A stretch of 64,000 nucleotides of DNA from Kitasatospora sp. NBC_01287 (GCF_026340565.1 NZ_JAPEPB010000001.1:4006501-4070500); one strand, 5' to 3'. Counted from the first letter of the stretch, positions 49,284 to 58,752 are shown. A program made the numbers and translations. The notes: a model not told the origin generated them from the sequence alone.

Positions 49284-51225
49284 CGCCCGCGCTCCCGTCC
49301 AGTGTCCCGATCGCCGCCCGCAGCACGTCCGCCAACTGCGCCGCCTTGAAGGGCAGTCCGCGCACCTGGTTGTAGGACTGCGCGTCCACCAGGTACTTGG
49401 CCCGCAGCAGCAGGGCGAGCTGGCCGAGGTTCATCTCGGGCACGATGACCTTGTCGTAACTCCCCAGCACCTGGCCCAGGTTGGCCGGGAAGGGGTTGAG
49501 ATTGCGCAGGTGCGCCTGGGCGATGCGGCCGCCGTCGGCCCGCACCCGGCGCACCGCGGCGGTGATCGGCCCGTAGGTGGAGCCCCAGCCGATCACCAGC
49601 ACCCCGGCCTCGCCGTCCGGGTCGTCGACCTCGATCGGCGGCACCGCGATGCCGTCGACCTTGGCCTGCCGGGTGCGGACCATCAGGTCGTGGTTGGCCG
49701 GGTCGTAGGAGATGTTGCCGGTGCCGTCCTGCTTCTCGATGCCGCCGATCCGGTGCTCCAGGCCGGCGGTGCCGGGCACCGCCCACGGCCGCGCCAGCGT
49801 CAGCGGGTCGCGCTTGTAGGGCCAGAACTCGCCCTCGGGGGTGTTCGGCCCGGTGGCGAAGTCCGGCTCGATCACCGGGAGTTCGTCCACGCCGGGGATC
49901 CGCCAGGGCTCCGAGCCGTTGGCCAGGTAGCCGTCGGAGAGGAGCAGCACCGGGGTGCGGTAGGTCACCGCGATCCGGGCCGCCTCCAGCGCGGCGGTGA
50001 AGCACTCGGCCGGGGTGGCCGGCGCCACGATCGGCACCGGGGCCTCGCCGTTGCGCCCGAACATCGCCTGCAGCAGGTCGGCCTGCTCGGTCTTGGTGGG
50101 CAGCCCGGTGGAGGGGCCGCCGCGCTGGATGTCCACCACCAGCAGCGGCAGTTCGAGCGAGACCGCCAGGCCGATGGTCTCCGACTTGAGCGCCACCCCG
50201 GGGCCCGAGGTGGTGGTCACCCCGAGCGCGCCGCCGAAGGCCGCGCCCAGCGCCGCGCCGATCCCGGCGATCTCGTCCTCGGCCTGGAAGGTGCGCACGC
50301 CGAAGTTCTTGTGCTTGGAGAGCTCGTGCAGGATGTCCGAGGCGGGGGTGATCGGGTAGGAGCCGAGGAAGACCGGCAGGCCCGAGCGCTGCCCGGCCGC
50401 GATCAGGCCGTAGGAGAGCGCCAGGTTGCCGGAGATGTTGCGGTAGGTGCCGACCGGCAGCCTGGCCGGCGCCACCTCGTAGGAGACCGCGAAGTCCTCG
50501 GTGGTCTCGCCGAAGTTCCACCCCGCCTTGAAGGCGAGGATGTTGGCCTCGGCGATCTGCGGCTTCTTGGCGAACTTCTGCCGCAGGAACTTCTCCGTCC
50601 CGGCGGTGGGGCGGTGGTACATCCAGGAGAGCAGCCCGAGCGCGAACATGTTCTTGGCCCGCTCGGCGTCCTTGCGGGCCAGTCCGCTCTCCTTGAGCGC
50701 CTCCAGGGTGAGGGTGGTCAGCGGCACCCTGTGCAGGTGGAAGCCGTCCAGCGAACCGTCCGCCAGCGGGTCGGCGGCGTAGCCCACCTTCGCCAGCGCC
50801 CGCTTGGTGAACTCGTCGGTGTCGACGATGATTTCGGCGCCGCGCGGCAGGTCGGGCAGGTTGGCCCGCAGTGCCGCCGGGTTCATCGCGACCAGCACGT
50901 TCGGCGCGTCGCCCGGGGTGAGGATGTCGTGGTCGGCGAAGTGCAGCTGGAAGCTGGAGACACCCGGCAGGGTGCCCTGGGGGGCGCGGATCTCGGCCGG
51001 GAAGTTCGGCAGCGTCGAGAGGTCGTTGCCGAAGGAGGCGGTCTCGGAGGTGAAGCGGTCCCCGGTGAGCTGCATGCCGTCGCCGGAGTCCCCGGCGAAG
51101 CGGATGATCACCCGGTCCAGCTGCCGCACGGGCTTGGTTGGCCGGGGCGCGCCCGGTACTGCTCGGCCGTCCGGCGTGTCCGGGTCGCCGCTCACTGCCT
51201 CTGCCTGATCGACCTCGCTGGTCAC
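49276..51225 (-). CDS. korA: 2-oxoglutarate:ferredoxin oxidoreductase, alpha/gamma fusion
   Basis: A 649-residue subunit. The gamma domain is fused at the N-terminus (about 35-215, DRVIIRFAGDSGDGMQLTGD) and is followed by the alpha catalytic half (GNLALSYGLIAAGQRSGL ... GSYPITPASDILHELS, quoted in part; GITTTSGPGV-like VTTTSGPGVALKSE). The C-terminal part carries a transketolase-C-like domain ending GQLALLLRAKYLVDAQS. The GTG has GAGGGAGG 9 nt upstream. With KorB it forms the complex linking the citric-acid cycle to reduced ferredoxin. Such fusion is standard in Streptomyces and Mycobacterium. Confidence 0.93.
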   Translation of the reverse strand: MTSEVDQAEAVSGDPDTPDGRAVPGAPRPTKPVRQLDRVIIRFAGDSGDGMQLTGDRFTSETASFGNDLSTLPNFPAEIRAPQGTLPGVSSFQLHFADHDILTPGDAPNVLVAMNPAALRANLPDLPRGAEIIVDTDEFTKRALAKVGYAADPLADGSLDGFHLHRVPLTTLTLEALKESGLARKDAERAKNMFALGLLSWMYHRPTAGTEKFLRQKFAKKPQIAEANILAFKAGWNFGETTEDFAVSYEVAPARLPVGTYRNISGNLALSYGLIAAGQRSGLPVFLGSYPITPASDILHELSKHKNFGVRTFQAEDEIAGIGAALGAAFGGALGVTTTSGPGVALKSETIGLAVSLELPLLVVDIQRGGPSTGLPTKTEQADLLQAMFGRNGEAPVPIVAPATPAECFTAALEAARIAVTYRTPVLLLSDGYLANGSEPWRIPGVDELPVIEPDFATGPNTPEGEFWPYKRDPLTLARPWAVPGTAGLEHRIGGIEKQDGTGNISYDPANHDLMVRTRQAKVDGIAVPPIEVDDPDGEAGVLVIGWGSTYGPITAAVRRVRADGGRIAQAHLRNLNPFPANLGQVLGSYDKVIVPEMNLGQLALLLRAKYLVDAQSYNQVRGLPFKAAQLADVLRAAIGTLDGSAGDE

Positions 51226-51385
51226 TGCCGCGAACCTCCCTCAGGGGTACCAGCCGCGGGCGTGAGCCGTGTGCCCCGTCCGCCTGGTGCACCGATCGCA
51301 TCCTATGCGGGTCGCGAATCCCTGGGCTGTAACTAGAGCAAAGCAGCGGCGCCGCGTATTCCGTACACGCCCCAGGGGTACCCGG

Positions 51386-51457
51386 GTGGCCGATCAGGCG
51401 TCCGAGCAGGTGGCCGATCAGGTGTCCGAGCAGGTGTCCGAGCAGGTGTCCGGGCGA
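51386..51457. repeat. Six 12-bp tandem repeats upstream of korA
   Basis: GTGTCCGAGCAG / GTGGCCGATCAG units fill the space between the response-regulator stop and the korA leader. They are non-coding in my reading; the open frame through them (Ser-Glu-Gln-Val repeats) has no start context. Confidence 0.85.
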
Positions 51458-51461
51458 CCGG

Positions 51462-52124
51462 TCAGGAGTTCAGGTACGTGAGCACCGCGAGCACCCGGCG
51501 ATGGTCCTCGGGGCTCTGCGCCAGGCCCAGCTTGAGGAAGATGTTGCTCACGTGCTTCTCCACCGCGCCGGGCGAGACCACCAGCTGCTTGGCCACCGCG
51601 GCGTTGGTCCGGCCCTCGGCCATCAGGCCGAGCACCTCGCGCTCACGCGGGGTCAGCCCGGCCAGCACGTCACCCTTGCGGCTGCGGCTGAGCAGCTGCT
51701 GGACCACCTCGGGGTCCAGCGCGGTGCCGCCGCCGGCCACCCGGACCACCGCGTCCACGAACTCGCGCACCTCGGCCACCCGGTCCTTGAGCAGGTAGCC
51801 CACCCCCCGGGTGGAGCCGGCCAGCAACTCCGCGGCGTACTGCTGCTCCACGTGCTGGGAGAGCACCAGCACGCCCAGCTCCGGGTAGGCCGCGCGCAGC
51901 GTCACGCAGGCCCGCACGCCCTCGTCGGTGTGGGTGGGCGGCATCCGCACGTCGGCCACCACCACGTCGGGCAGCGCGCCCGCGCCGGCCAGCTCCTTGA
52001 TGGTGCTGATCAGCGCCTCGCCGTCGCCCACGCCCGCGACCACCTCCAGGCCGCGGTCGGTGAGCAGGCGGATCAGGCCCTCCCTGAGCAGGACCGAGTC
52101 CTCGGCGATGACGACGCGCAGCAT
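51462..52124 (-). CDS. NarL/FixJ-type response regulator
   Basis: A 220-residue two-component regulator. The receiver domain has the acidic pair (AEDS), phospho-acceptor Asp58 in VVVADVRMPP, and a Lys in GYLLKDRV. The LuxR helix-turn-helix is at about 153-215 (LTPREREVLGLMAEGRTNAAVA in part, then VEKHVSNIFLKL). It has no adjacent sensor kinase, so its partner lies elsewhere or it is an orphan. GGGGGAGAAGCACC before the ATG is a good site. It follows the polyprenyl synthase gene by 75 nt on the same strand and may be in one transcript. Confidence 0.92.
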   Translation of the reverse strand: MLRVVIAEDSVLLREGLIRLLTDRGLEVVAGVGDGEALISTIKELAGAGALPDVVVADVRMPPTHTDEGVRACVTLRAAYPELGVLVLSQHVEQQYAAELLAGSTRGVGYLLKDRVAEVREFVDAVVRVAGGGTALDPEVVQQLLSRSRKGDVLAGLTPREREVLGLMAEGRTNAAVAKQLVVSPGAVEKHVSNIFLKLGLAQSPEDHRRVLAVLTYLNS

Positions 52125-52157
52125 GGTGCTTCTCCCCCGGAGCCGGTGACGGTCAGC

Positions 52158-52224
52158 TCACATGGTACGGATCCTCACCTGGTGCGGATCTCCACCGCGT
52201 CACATGGTGCGGATCGCCACCGCG
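52158..52224. repeat. 2.7-copy 25-bp tandem duplication at the end of the polyprenyl synthase gene
   Basis: Two 25-bp copies (52175-52199 and 52200-52224, two mismatches) plus 17 bp of a third. The copy inside the gene encodes the last residues and stop (VAIRTM); the others lie just downstream and each also contains TGA. Confidence 0.85.
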
Positions 52225-53210
52225 TCGCAGAGCCCCTGCAGGGCCGCCTTGGCCGGGCACTCGGGCAGCGGGGCCAGCAGCGCGCGGGCCTCCTCGGCGT
52301 AGCCCAGCGTCTCGCGGCGGGCGCGCTCCAGCGCGGGGTGGCGGCGCAGCAGGCGCAGCGCCTCGGCGTGCCGCTGGTCGTCCGTCAGGTCCTGCTGGAG
52401 CAGCTCGCGCAGCCGGGCGTCCTCGGGGTCGCTCTCGTCCACCGGCATCGACTCCAGCAGCAGCACCGGCAGCGTGGGCACGCCCTCGCGCAGGTCGGTG
52501 CCGGGGGTCTTGCCGGACTCGTGGCCGTCGCTGGCGATGTCCAGCACGTCGTCGGCGAGCTGGAAGGCGATGCCCATCTTCTCGCCGTACTGGGTGAGGA
52601 TCTCCACCACCCAGGGCTCGGCGCCGGACATCAGCGCGCCGAAGCGGCCGGAGACGGCGATCAGCGCGCCGGTCTTGCCGGAGAGCACGGCCAGGTAGTG
52701 GGCCAGCGGGTCCTCGCCCAGCGCGGGCCCCGCGGTCTCCAGGATCTGGCCGGTGACCAGCCGCTCGAAGGCGTCGGCCTGGATCCGCACCGCCTCGGGG
52801 CCCAGGTCGGAGAGCACCTGGGAGGCCCGGGAGAAGAGGAAGTCGCCGGTCAGGATGGCCACCGAGTTGTCCCAGCGGGCGTTCACGGTGGGCACGCCCC
52901 GGCGCACCGGCGCCTCGTCCATCACGTCGTCGTGGTAGAGCGTGGCCAGGTGGGTCAGCTCGACCACCACGGCGGCCGGCACCACGCCGGGCGCGGTCGG
53001 GTCGCCGAACTGGGCGGCCAGCATCACCAGCAGCGGACGGAAGCGCTTGCCGCCGGCCTGGATCAGGTGGTTGGCGGTGATGGCGATCAGCGGCCGGTCG
53101 CTCTGCACGGCCTCGGCCATGGCGGCCTCCACCGCCTCCAGCCCGGCCTGGACGTCACGGGTCAGATCGCGGTCCTGCACGCTGAGCCCGAAGGGTTCCA
53201 CGACGGTCAC
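52200..53210 (-). CDS. Polyprenyl diphosphate synthase
   Basis: A 336-residue trans-prenyltransferase that condenses isopentenyl diphosphate units into a long chain. The two Asp-rich motifs are complete: DDVMDEAPVRRG and ADDVLDIASD, and the KTG and GGKRFRP blocks are present. Position next to the nuo operon and family resemblance suggest the menaquinone side chain (GrcC/HepT type), but undecaprenyl-like products cannot be ruled out. The GTG at 53210 (MTVVEPFG) has GGAG 8 nt upstream. It is preferred to the longer open frame starting at 53270. A small tandem duplication surrounds the stop. Confidence 0.87.
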   Translation of the reverse strand: MTVVEPFGLSVQDRDLTRDVQAGLEAVEAAMAEAVQSDRPLIAITANHLIQAGGKRFRPLLVMLAAQFGDPTAPGVVPAAVVVELTHLATLYHDDVMDEAPVRRGVPTVNARWDNSVAILTGDFLFSRASQVLSDLGPEAVRIQADAFERLVTGQILETAGPALGEDPLAHYLAVLSGKTGALIAVSGRFGALMSGAEPWVVEILTQYGEKMGIAFQLADDVLDIASDGHESGKTPGTDLREGVPTLPVLLLESMPVDESDPEDARLRELLQQDLTDDQRHAEALRLLRRHPALERARRETLGYAEEARALLAPLPECPAKAALQGLCDAVAIRTM

Positions 53211-53334
53211 GAAGACCACTCCTGTCGCCGGTCGATCATGCGGTCCGGTCCCTGTTGCGGCCGCTGCCATCCCCAGCAGCGTATCCGGTCACGAGTGGAT
53301 CACTGTACGGGCGTGCGGGTACGCGGCGAAGATC

Positions 53335-53373
53335 GCACCGGGTCCACGGCGGTGACCGCCCCGGACCCGGTGC
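53335..53373 (-). terminator. Terminator of the nuo operon
   Basis: GCACCGGGTCC pairs with GGACCCGGTGC and an inner GGCGG with CCGCC, 44 nt past the nuoN stop and before the polyprenyl synthase leader. Confidence 0.68.
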
Positions 53374-53416
53374 GCGGGCCCGGTGCGCGGGCTCGCCGCG
53401 CGTCCCGGGCCCGCCC

Positions 53417-55156
53417 TCAGTGCGCGAAGACGGCCGCCTTGGAGGCCAGGTCCAGGAAGTACTGCGGCAGCAGTCCCAGGCCCAGCGTGACGATCACCCC
53501 GAGCGAGATCGCCATCGTGGTGAAGACGCTGGGGATCGCCACCGCCGGGCCGTTCGGCTGCGGGTCGGAGAAGAACATCAGCACGATCACCCGGATGTAG
53601 AAGAACGCGGCGACCGCCGAGCTCAGCACACCGACGATCACCAGCGGCGTGGCCCCGCCCGCCGCCGCGGCCTGGAAGACCGCGAACTTCCCCGTGAAGC
53701 CGCTGGTCAGCGGGATCCCGGCGAAGGAGAGCAGGAAGAGCGCGAAGACCGCCGCGAGCAGCGGCGAGCGCCGCCCCAGCCCGGCCCAGCTGGACAGGTG
53801 GGTGGCCTCGCCCTTGGAGTCGCGGACCAGGGTGACCACGGCGAAGGCGCCCAGCGTGACGAAGGAGTAGGCGAGCAGGTAGAAGAGGACCGCGCTCAGC
53901 CCCTGCTGGTTGGTGGCGATCACGCCGGTCAGGATGAACCCGGCGTGCGCGATCGAGGAGTACGCCAGCAGCCGCTTCACGTCCTGCTGGGTCACCGCGA
54001 GGATCGCGCCGACCACCATGGTGAGGATCGCCACACCCCACATCACCGGGCGCCAGTCCCAGCGCAGCCCGGGGAAGGCCACGTAGAACAGGCGCAGCAG
54101 CGCGCCGAAGGCGGCGACCTTGGTGGCCGCGGCCATGAAGCCGGTCACCGGGGTCGGGGCGCCCTGGTAGACGTCCGGGGTCCAGGCGTGGAACGGGACG
54201 GCGCCGACCTTGAAGAGCAGGCCGACCCCGACCATCGCCAGGCCGATCAACAGCAGCGCGTCGTTCTGGGTGCTGACGGCGAGCGCCGGGGTGACCGGGG
54301 CGGTGCCGGAGACCACGTCGCGGATCTCCGGCAGCCGGAACGAGCCGGAGTAGCCGTAGAGCAGCGCGCTGCCGAAGAGGAAGAAGGCCGAGGCGAAGGA
54401 GCCGAGCAGGAAGTACTTGACCGCGGCCTCCTGCGAGAGCAGCCGGCGCCGGCGGGCCAGCGCGCAGAGCAGGTAGAGCGGCAGCGAGAAGACCTCCAGC
54501 GCCACGAACATGGTCAGCAGGTCGTTGGCCGCCGGGAAGAGCAGCATGCCGCCGACCGCGAACAGGGTGAGCGGGTAGACCTCGGTGGAGGCGAAGCCCG
54601 CCCGGGTGGCCTGCCGCTCCTGCTCGCTGCCGGGGCTCGCCGCGCCCTGGGCGGTGAAGGCGTCGCGCGGCACGCCCTCGGGGCGCGGGTCCAGGCGCCG
54701 CTCGGCGTAGAGCAGCACGGAGAGCGCGGCGGCCAGCAGGATCACGCCCTGCAGGAAGAGCGCGGGGCCGTCGATCGCGACCGAGCCCATCGCCACCAGG
54801 CCGGACTTGGTGGTGGCGTAGCCCTGGGTGGCGAGCACCACCAGGGCGATGAAGGCGCCGGCCAGACCGGTCAGCGCCAGGCTCACCTGGGCGGCGTAGC
54901 GGGCCCGGCGGGGCACGAAGGCCTCCACCAGGATGCCCAGGACGGCCGCGCCGAAGACGATCAGCATCGGCGAGAGCTGGCCGTACTCGATCTGCGGCGC
55001 CGGGATGCTCGGCGTGTTGCCGCCGGCCGCCGCCAGCGCGGCGCCGTGCGCGGCCCAGGCGCTGTGGCCGGACAGGGCGCTGTGGCCGGACAGGGCGCTG
55101 TGACCGGACAGGGCGCCAGGTCCGGACAAGGCGCTGTGAAGGGGGGAGACACTCAC
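53417..55156 (-). CDS. nuoN: NADH dehydrogenase I, subunit N
   Basis: A 579-residue antiporter-like membrane subunit of complex I with about 14 helices, one of the proton-pumping channels. Typical stretches are FLLGSFASAFFLFGSALLYGY (in part), GVLLLVGLAF-like GLAMVGVGLLFKVGAVPFHAWTPDV (in part) and RLLAYSSIAHAGFIL, where the conserved Lys (FKVGAVPFHAW) and the Lys before RLLAY carry protons. The N-terminal 50 residues contain a Ser-Gly-His repeat (GHSALS units, DNA 15-bp repeats near 55066-55110), unlike most NuoN. It overlaps nuoM by 4 nt and is the last gene before the operon terminator. Confidence 0.95.
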   Translation of the reverse strand: MSVSPLHSALSGPGALSGHSALSGHSALSGHSAWAAHGAALAAAGGNTPSIPAPQIEYGQLSPMLIVFGAAVLGILVEAFVPRRARYAAQVSLALTGLAGAFIALVVLATQGYATTKSGLVAMGSVAIDGPALFLQGVILLAAALSVLLYAERRLDPRPEGVPRDAFTAQGAASPGSEQERQATRAGFASTEVYPLTLFAVGGMLLFPAANDLLTMFVALEVFSLPLYLLCALARRRRLLSQEAAVKYFLLGSFASAFFLFGSALLYGYSGSFRLPEIRDVVSGTAPVTPALAVSTQNDALLLIGLAMVGVGLLFKVGAVPFHAWTPDVYQGAPTPVTGFMAAATKVAAFGALLRLFYVAFPGLRWDWRPVMWGVAILTMVVGAILAVTQQDVKRLLAYSSIAHAGFILTGVIATNQQGLSAVLFYLLAYSFVTLGAFAVVTLVRDSKGEATHLSSWAGLGRRSPLLAAVFALFLLSFAGIPLTSGFTGKFAVFQAAAAGGATPLVIVGVLSSAVAAFFYIRVIVLMFFSDPQPNGPAVAIPSVFTTMAISLGVIVTLGLGLLPQYFLDLASKAAVFAH

Positions 55157-56817
55157 TGCTGCGCACCTCCGGCAGGGATGGCCACCGGGTGGGCCGGGGC
55201 CGGGTCGGTCCGGTGGACCTGGGAGAGGGTGTCGGCCACGGCCGGGTTGACCAGGTCGGTGAGCGGCTTGGGGTAGACCCCCAGGGCCACGGTCAGGGCG
55301 ATCAGCGGGGCCGCCACCAGCAGTTCGCGCGCCTTCAGGTCGGGCATCCTGCTGACCGGCTCCTTGACCGGGCCGGTCATGGTGCGCTGGTAGAGCACCA
55401 GCACGTAGAGCGCGGCCAGCACGATGCCCAGGGTGGCGATCACGCCGAGCGCCGGGTAGCGGCTGAAGGTGCCGACCAGGACCAGGAACTCGCTGACGAA
55501 GGGCGCCAGGCCCGGCAGCGAGAGGGTGGCCAGGCCGCCGATCAGGAAGGTGCCGGCCAGCACCGGGGCCACCTTCTGCACGCCGCCGAAGTCGGCGATC
55601 AGGCGCGAGCCCCGGCGCGAGATCAGGAACCCGGCGACCAGCATCAGCAGGGCGGTGGAGATGCCGTGGTTGACCATGTAGAGGGTGGCGCCGCTCTGGC
55701 CCTGGCTGGTCATCGCGAAGATGCCCATGATGATGAAGCCGAAGTGCGAGATCGAGGCGTAGGCGACCAGCCGCTTGATGTCCTTCTGACCCACCGCCAG
55801 CAGCGCGCCGTAGATGATCCCGACCACCGAGAGCACCAGGATCGCGGGGGCGAAGAACTTCGAGGCGTCCGGGAAGAGGCCCAGGCAGAAGCGGAGCATC
55901 GCGAAGGTGCCGACCTTGTCGACCACCGCGGTGATCAGCACCGCGGTACCGGCGGTGGACTCGCCCATCGCGTTCGGCAGCCAGGTGTGCAGCGGCCAGA
56001 GCGGGGCCTTCACGGCGAAGGCGAAGAAGAAGCCGAGGAAGAGCGCGCGCTCGGCGGTCGGGTTGATCACCAGCTTGCCGTCGGCCACCGCCGAGGTGAG
56101 CGCCTGCAGGTCGAAGGTGCCCTGGCCCTGCTGCTGCGCGATCACGTACAGGCCGATCACGGCGGCCAGCATGACCAGGCCGCCGAGCAGGTTGTAGAGC
56201 AGGAACTTGACCGCGGCGTAGGTGCGCTGGCGGGCCGCCTCGGGGCCGCCGGTGCGGTCGCCGAAGCCGCCGATCAGGAAGTACATCGGGATCAGCATGG
56301 CTTCGAAGAAGACGTAGAACAGGAAGACGTCGGTGGCCAGGAAGGAGACGAGCACCATCGCCTCGACGGCCAGGATCAGGGCGAAGAAGCCCTGGGTGCG
56401 GCGCCTGTTCTCGAACGACTGGCCCTCGGAGCCGGCGTCCGGGCGGGGGATGGGCCCCTCCTGCCCGTTGGCGGGCAAGGAGGGAGGGTCGGCGTCGTGC
56501 CAGGAGGCCAGCATCACCAGCGGCACCAGCACGGCGGTGAGCAGCACCAGCACCGCGCCGATGCCGTCCACGCCGAGCGAGAAGTTGATCCCGAAGGAGC
56601 GGATCCAGCTGTGCGACTCGGTGAGCTGGTAGCGCGCGCCGCCCGGCTCGAAGTCGGCGGCCACCAGCGCGGTGAGCGCCAGCGTGACGGCGGAGACGCC
56701 GAGCGCGACCGCCTTGGTGGTGCGCCGCCGGGCCTCGCTGGTGCCGGCGGGCAGCGCGGCGGTGAGGATCGCCCCGGCGGCGGGGACGGCGCAGGTGACG
56801 GTCAGCAGGTAGCTCAT
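55153..56817 (-). CDS. nuoM: NADH dehydrogenase I, subunit M
   Basis: A 554-residue proton-channel subunit of complex I with 14 helices. The proton-path residues are seen in FFAFAVKAPLWPLHTWLP (Lys, His) and KDIKRLVAYASISHFGF, with the conserved Glu of the fifth helix in FYVFFEAMLIPMYFLIG. Length is normal. The ATG is 32 nt after the nuoL stop and the gene overlaps nuoN by 4 nt. It forms part of the membrane arm that pumps protons as NADH reduces menaquinone. Confidence 0.96.
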   Translation of the reverse strand: MSYLLTVTCAVPAAGAILTAALPAGTSEARRRTTKAVALGVSAVTLALTALVAADFEPGGARYQLTESHSWIRSFGINFSLGVDGIGAVLVLLTAVLVPLVMLASWHDADPPSLPANGQEGPIPRPDAGSEGQSFENRRRTQGFFALILAVEAMVLVSFLATDVFLFYVFFEAMLIPMYFLIGGFGDRTGGPEAARQRTYAAVKFLLYNLLGGLVMLAAVIGLYVIAQQQGQGTFDLQALTSAVADGKLVINPTAERALFLGFFFAFAVKAPLWPLHTWLPNAMGESTAGTAVLITAVVDKVGTFAMLRFCLGLFPDASKFFAPAILVLSVVGIIYGALLAVGQKDIKRLVAYASISHFGFIIMGIFAMTSQGQSGATLYMVNHGISTALLMLVAGFLISRRGSRLIADFGGVQKVAPVLAGTFLIGGLATLSLPGLAPFVSEFLVLVGTFSRYPALGVIATLGIVLAALYVLVLYQRTMTGPVKEPVSRMPDLKARELLVAAPLIALTVALGVYPKPLTDLVNPAVADTLSQVHRTDPAPAHPVAIPAGGAQQ

Positions 56818-56848
56818 GGCCGGGCCTCCTGACGATGTGTCATGTCTT

Positions 56849-58744
56849 TCATACCGACCTCATCAGGAGGGTGGTGGCGACCAGGACCAGCGTGCCGCCG
56901 AACATGGAGAGGGCGTAGGAGCGGACGTAGCCGTTCTGCACCCGGCGCAGCCGGCTGGAGATGCCGCCGATGCTCGCGGCCAGGCCGTTGACGAAGCCGT
57001 CCAGCCCCCTGCTGTCGAAGTAGACGAGCGCGGCGGTGAGCGCGGAGCCGGGGCGCACCAGGGCGGCGTGGTTGAAGTCGTCCTGCAGCAGGTCGCGGCG
57101 GGCCGCCCGGGTGAGCGCGGAGCCGACCGGCGGGGTGACCGGGATCGGGGAGCGCGCGTACATCTGGATGGCGAGGGCGACACCGGCCAGCATGCAGGCG
57201 ATGCTCAGGGTCATGACGGCCCAGCCGGGCAGCGGCGAGTCGCCCTCGCTGAAGCCGGTGACCGGCTCCAGCCAGTGCTGGAAGGAGTTGTTCAGGGTGA
57301 AGAGGCCGCCCGCGAGGACCGAGCCGACGGCCAGCACGACCATCGGGACGGTCATCGACTTCGGCGACTCGTGCGGGTGCGGCTGGTGGCCCTCGGCGTC
57401 CGGCTGCCAGCGCTTCTCGCCGAAGAAGGTCAGGATCATCACCCGGGTCATGTAGAACGCGGTGATGGCCGCGCCGAGCAGGGTGACCAGGCCGAGGATC
57501 CAGCCCTCGGTGCCGCCCTTGGCGAAGGCCGCCTCGATGATCTTGTCCTTGGACCAGAAGCCGGACGGCCCGGGGAACCCGATGATCGCCAGGTAGCCGA
57601 GCCCGAAGGTGACGTAGGTGATCGGCAGGTACTTGCGCAGGCCGCCGTAGTGGCGCATGTTCACCTCGTCGTTCATGCCGTGCATGACCGATCCGGCGCC
57701 GAGGAAGAGCCCGGCCTTGAAGAAGCCGTGGGTGACCAGGTGCATGATCGCGAAGACGTAGCCGATCGGGCCCAGGCCCGCCGCCAGGATCATGTAGCCG
57801 ATCTGCGACATGGTCGAGCCGGCCAGCGCCTTCTTGATGTCGTCCTTGGCGCAACCGACGATCGCCCCGAAGATCAGCGTCACGGCGCCGACGCAGACCA
57901 CCGCGAGCTGGGCGTCCGGCGCCCGGTTGAAGATCGCGTTCGACCGGGTGATCAGGTAGACGCCGGCGGTCACCATGGTGGCCGCGTGGATCAGCGCGGA
58001 GACCGGGGTCGGGCCCTCCATCGCGTCGCCGAGCCAGCTCTGCAGCGGCACCTGGGCCGACTTGCCGCAGGCCGCCAGCAGCAGCAGCAGCCCGATCGCG
58101 GTCAGCCGCCCGGAGCTCGCCTGGTGCACGGTGTCGAAGACCGGGCCGAAGGTGAAACTGCCGAACTGGGTGAACATCAGCATGATCGCGATGGACAGGC
58201 CCACGTCGCCGACCCGGTTGACGATGAAGGCCTTCTTGGCCGCGGTGGCCGCGCTCGGCTTGTGCTGCCAGAAGCCGATCAGCAGGTACGAGGCGAGGCC
58301 CACCCCCTCCCACCCGACGTACAGCAGCAGGTAGTTGTTCGCCAGCACCAGCAGCAGCATGGCGGCCAGGAAGAGGTTGAGGTAGCCGAAGAAGCGGCGG
58401 CGGCGCTCGTCGTGGGCCATGTAGCCCGTGGAGTAGACGTGGATCAGGGTGCCGACGCCGGTGATCAGCAGCACGAAGGTCATCGAGAGCTGGTCGAGCT
58501 GGAAGGCCACGTCGGCCTGGAAGCCGGCCACCGGGATCCAGGTGAACAGGTGGACGGAGACCGGCCGTTGGTCGACGCCGCGGCCCAGCATCGAGAAGAA
58601 GAGCAGCGCCGCGAAGACGAAGGAGAGCAGCGCCGCGAACGTGCCCAGCCAGTGGCCGAACCGGTCGAGGGCGCGGCCGCCGAGCAGCAGCACGGCAGCG
58701 CCGAGCAGCGGCGCCGCGATGAGCAGCGGGATGAGAGAGTTCAC
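56849..58744 (-). CDS. nuoL: NADH dehydrogenase I, subunit L
   Basis: A 631-residue subunit at the distal end of the membrane arm, with about 16 helices and the long lateral C-terminal helix. Conserved blocks are VGWEGVGLASYLLIGFW (Glu in the channel), LLAACGKSAQVPLQSWLGDAMEGP (in part; Lys) and DDIKKALAGSTMSQIGYM. It starts 9 nt before the nuoK stop region and precedes nuoM. It is the largest membrane subunit and needs no frameshift or missing motif comment; the sequence is complete. Confidence 0.96.
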   Translation of the reverse strand: MNSLIPLLIAAPLLGAAVLLLGGRALDRFGHWLGTFAALLSFVFAALLFFSMLGRGVDQRPVSVHLFTWIPVAGFQADVAFQLDQLSMTFVLLITGVGTLIHVYSTGYMAHDERRRRFFGYLNLFLAAMLLLVLANNYLLLYVGWEGVGLASYLLIGFWQHKPSAATAAKKAFIVNRVGDVGLSIAIMLMFTQFGSFTFGPVFDTVHQASSGRLTAIGLLLLLAACGKSAQVPLQSWLGDAMEGPTPVSALIHAATMVTAGVYLITRSNAIFNRAPDAQLAVVCVGAVTLIFGAIVGCAKDDIKKALAGSTMSQIGYMILAAGLGPIGYVFAIMHLVTHGFFKAGLFLGAGSVMHGMNDEVNMRHYGGLRKYLPITYVTFGLGYLAIIGFPGPSGFWSKDKIIEAAFAKGGTEGWILGLVTLLGAAITAFYMTRVMILTFFGEKRWQPDAEGHQPHPHESPKSMTVPMVVLAVGSVLAGGLFTLNNSFQHWLEPVTGFSEGDSPLPGWAVMTLSIACMLAGVALAIQMYARSPIPVTPPVGSALTRAARRDLLQDDFNHAALVRPGSALTAALVYFDSRGLDGFVNGLAASIGGISSRLRRVQNGYVRSYALSMFGGTLVLVATTLLMRSV

Positions 58745-58752
58745 CTGGGCCC

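Noticed and set aside
51269..51481. Open frame with Ser-Glu-Gln-Val repeats
   Set aside because: It is produced by the 12-bp DNA repeat array; there is no ribosome site and no protein family.
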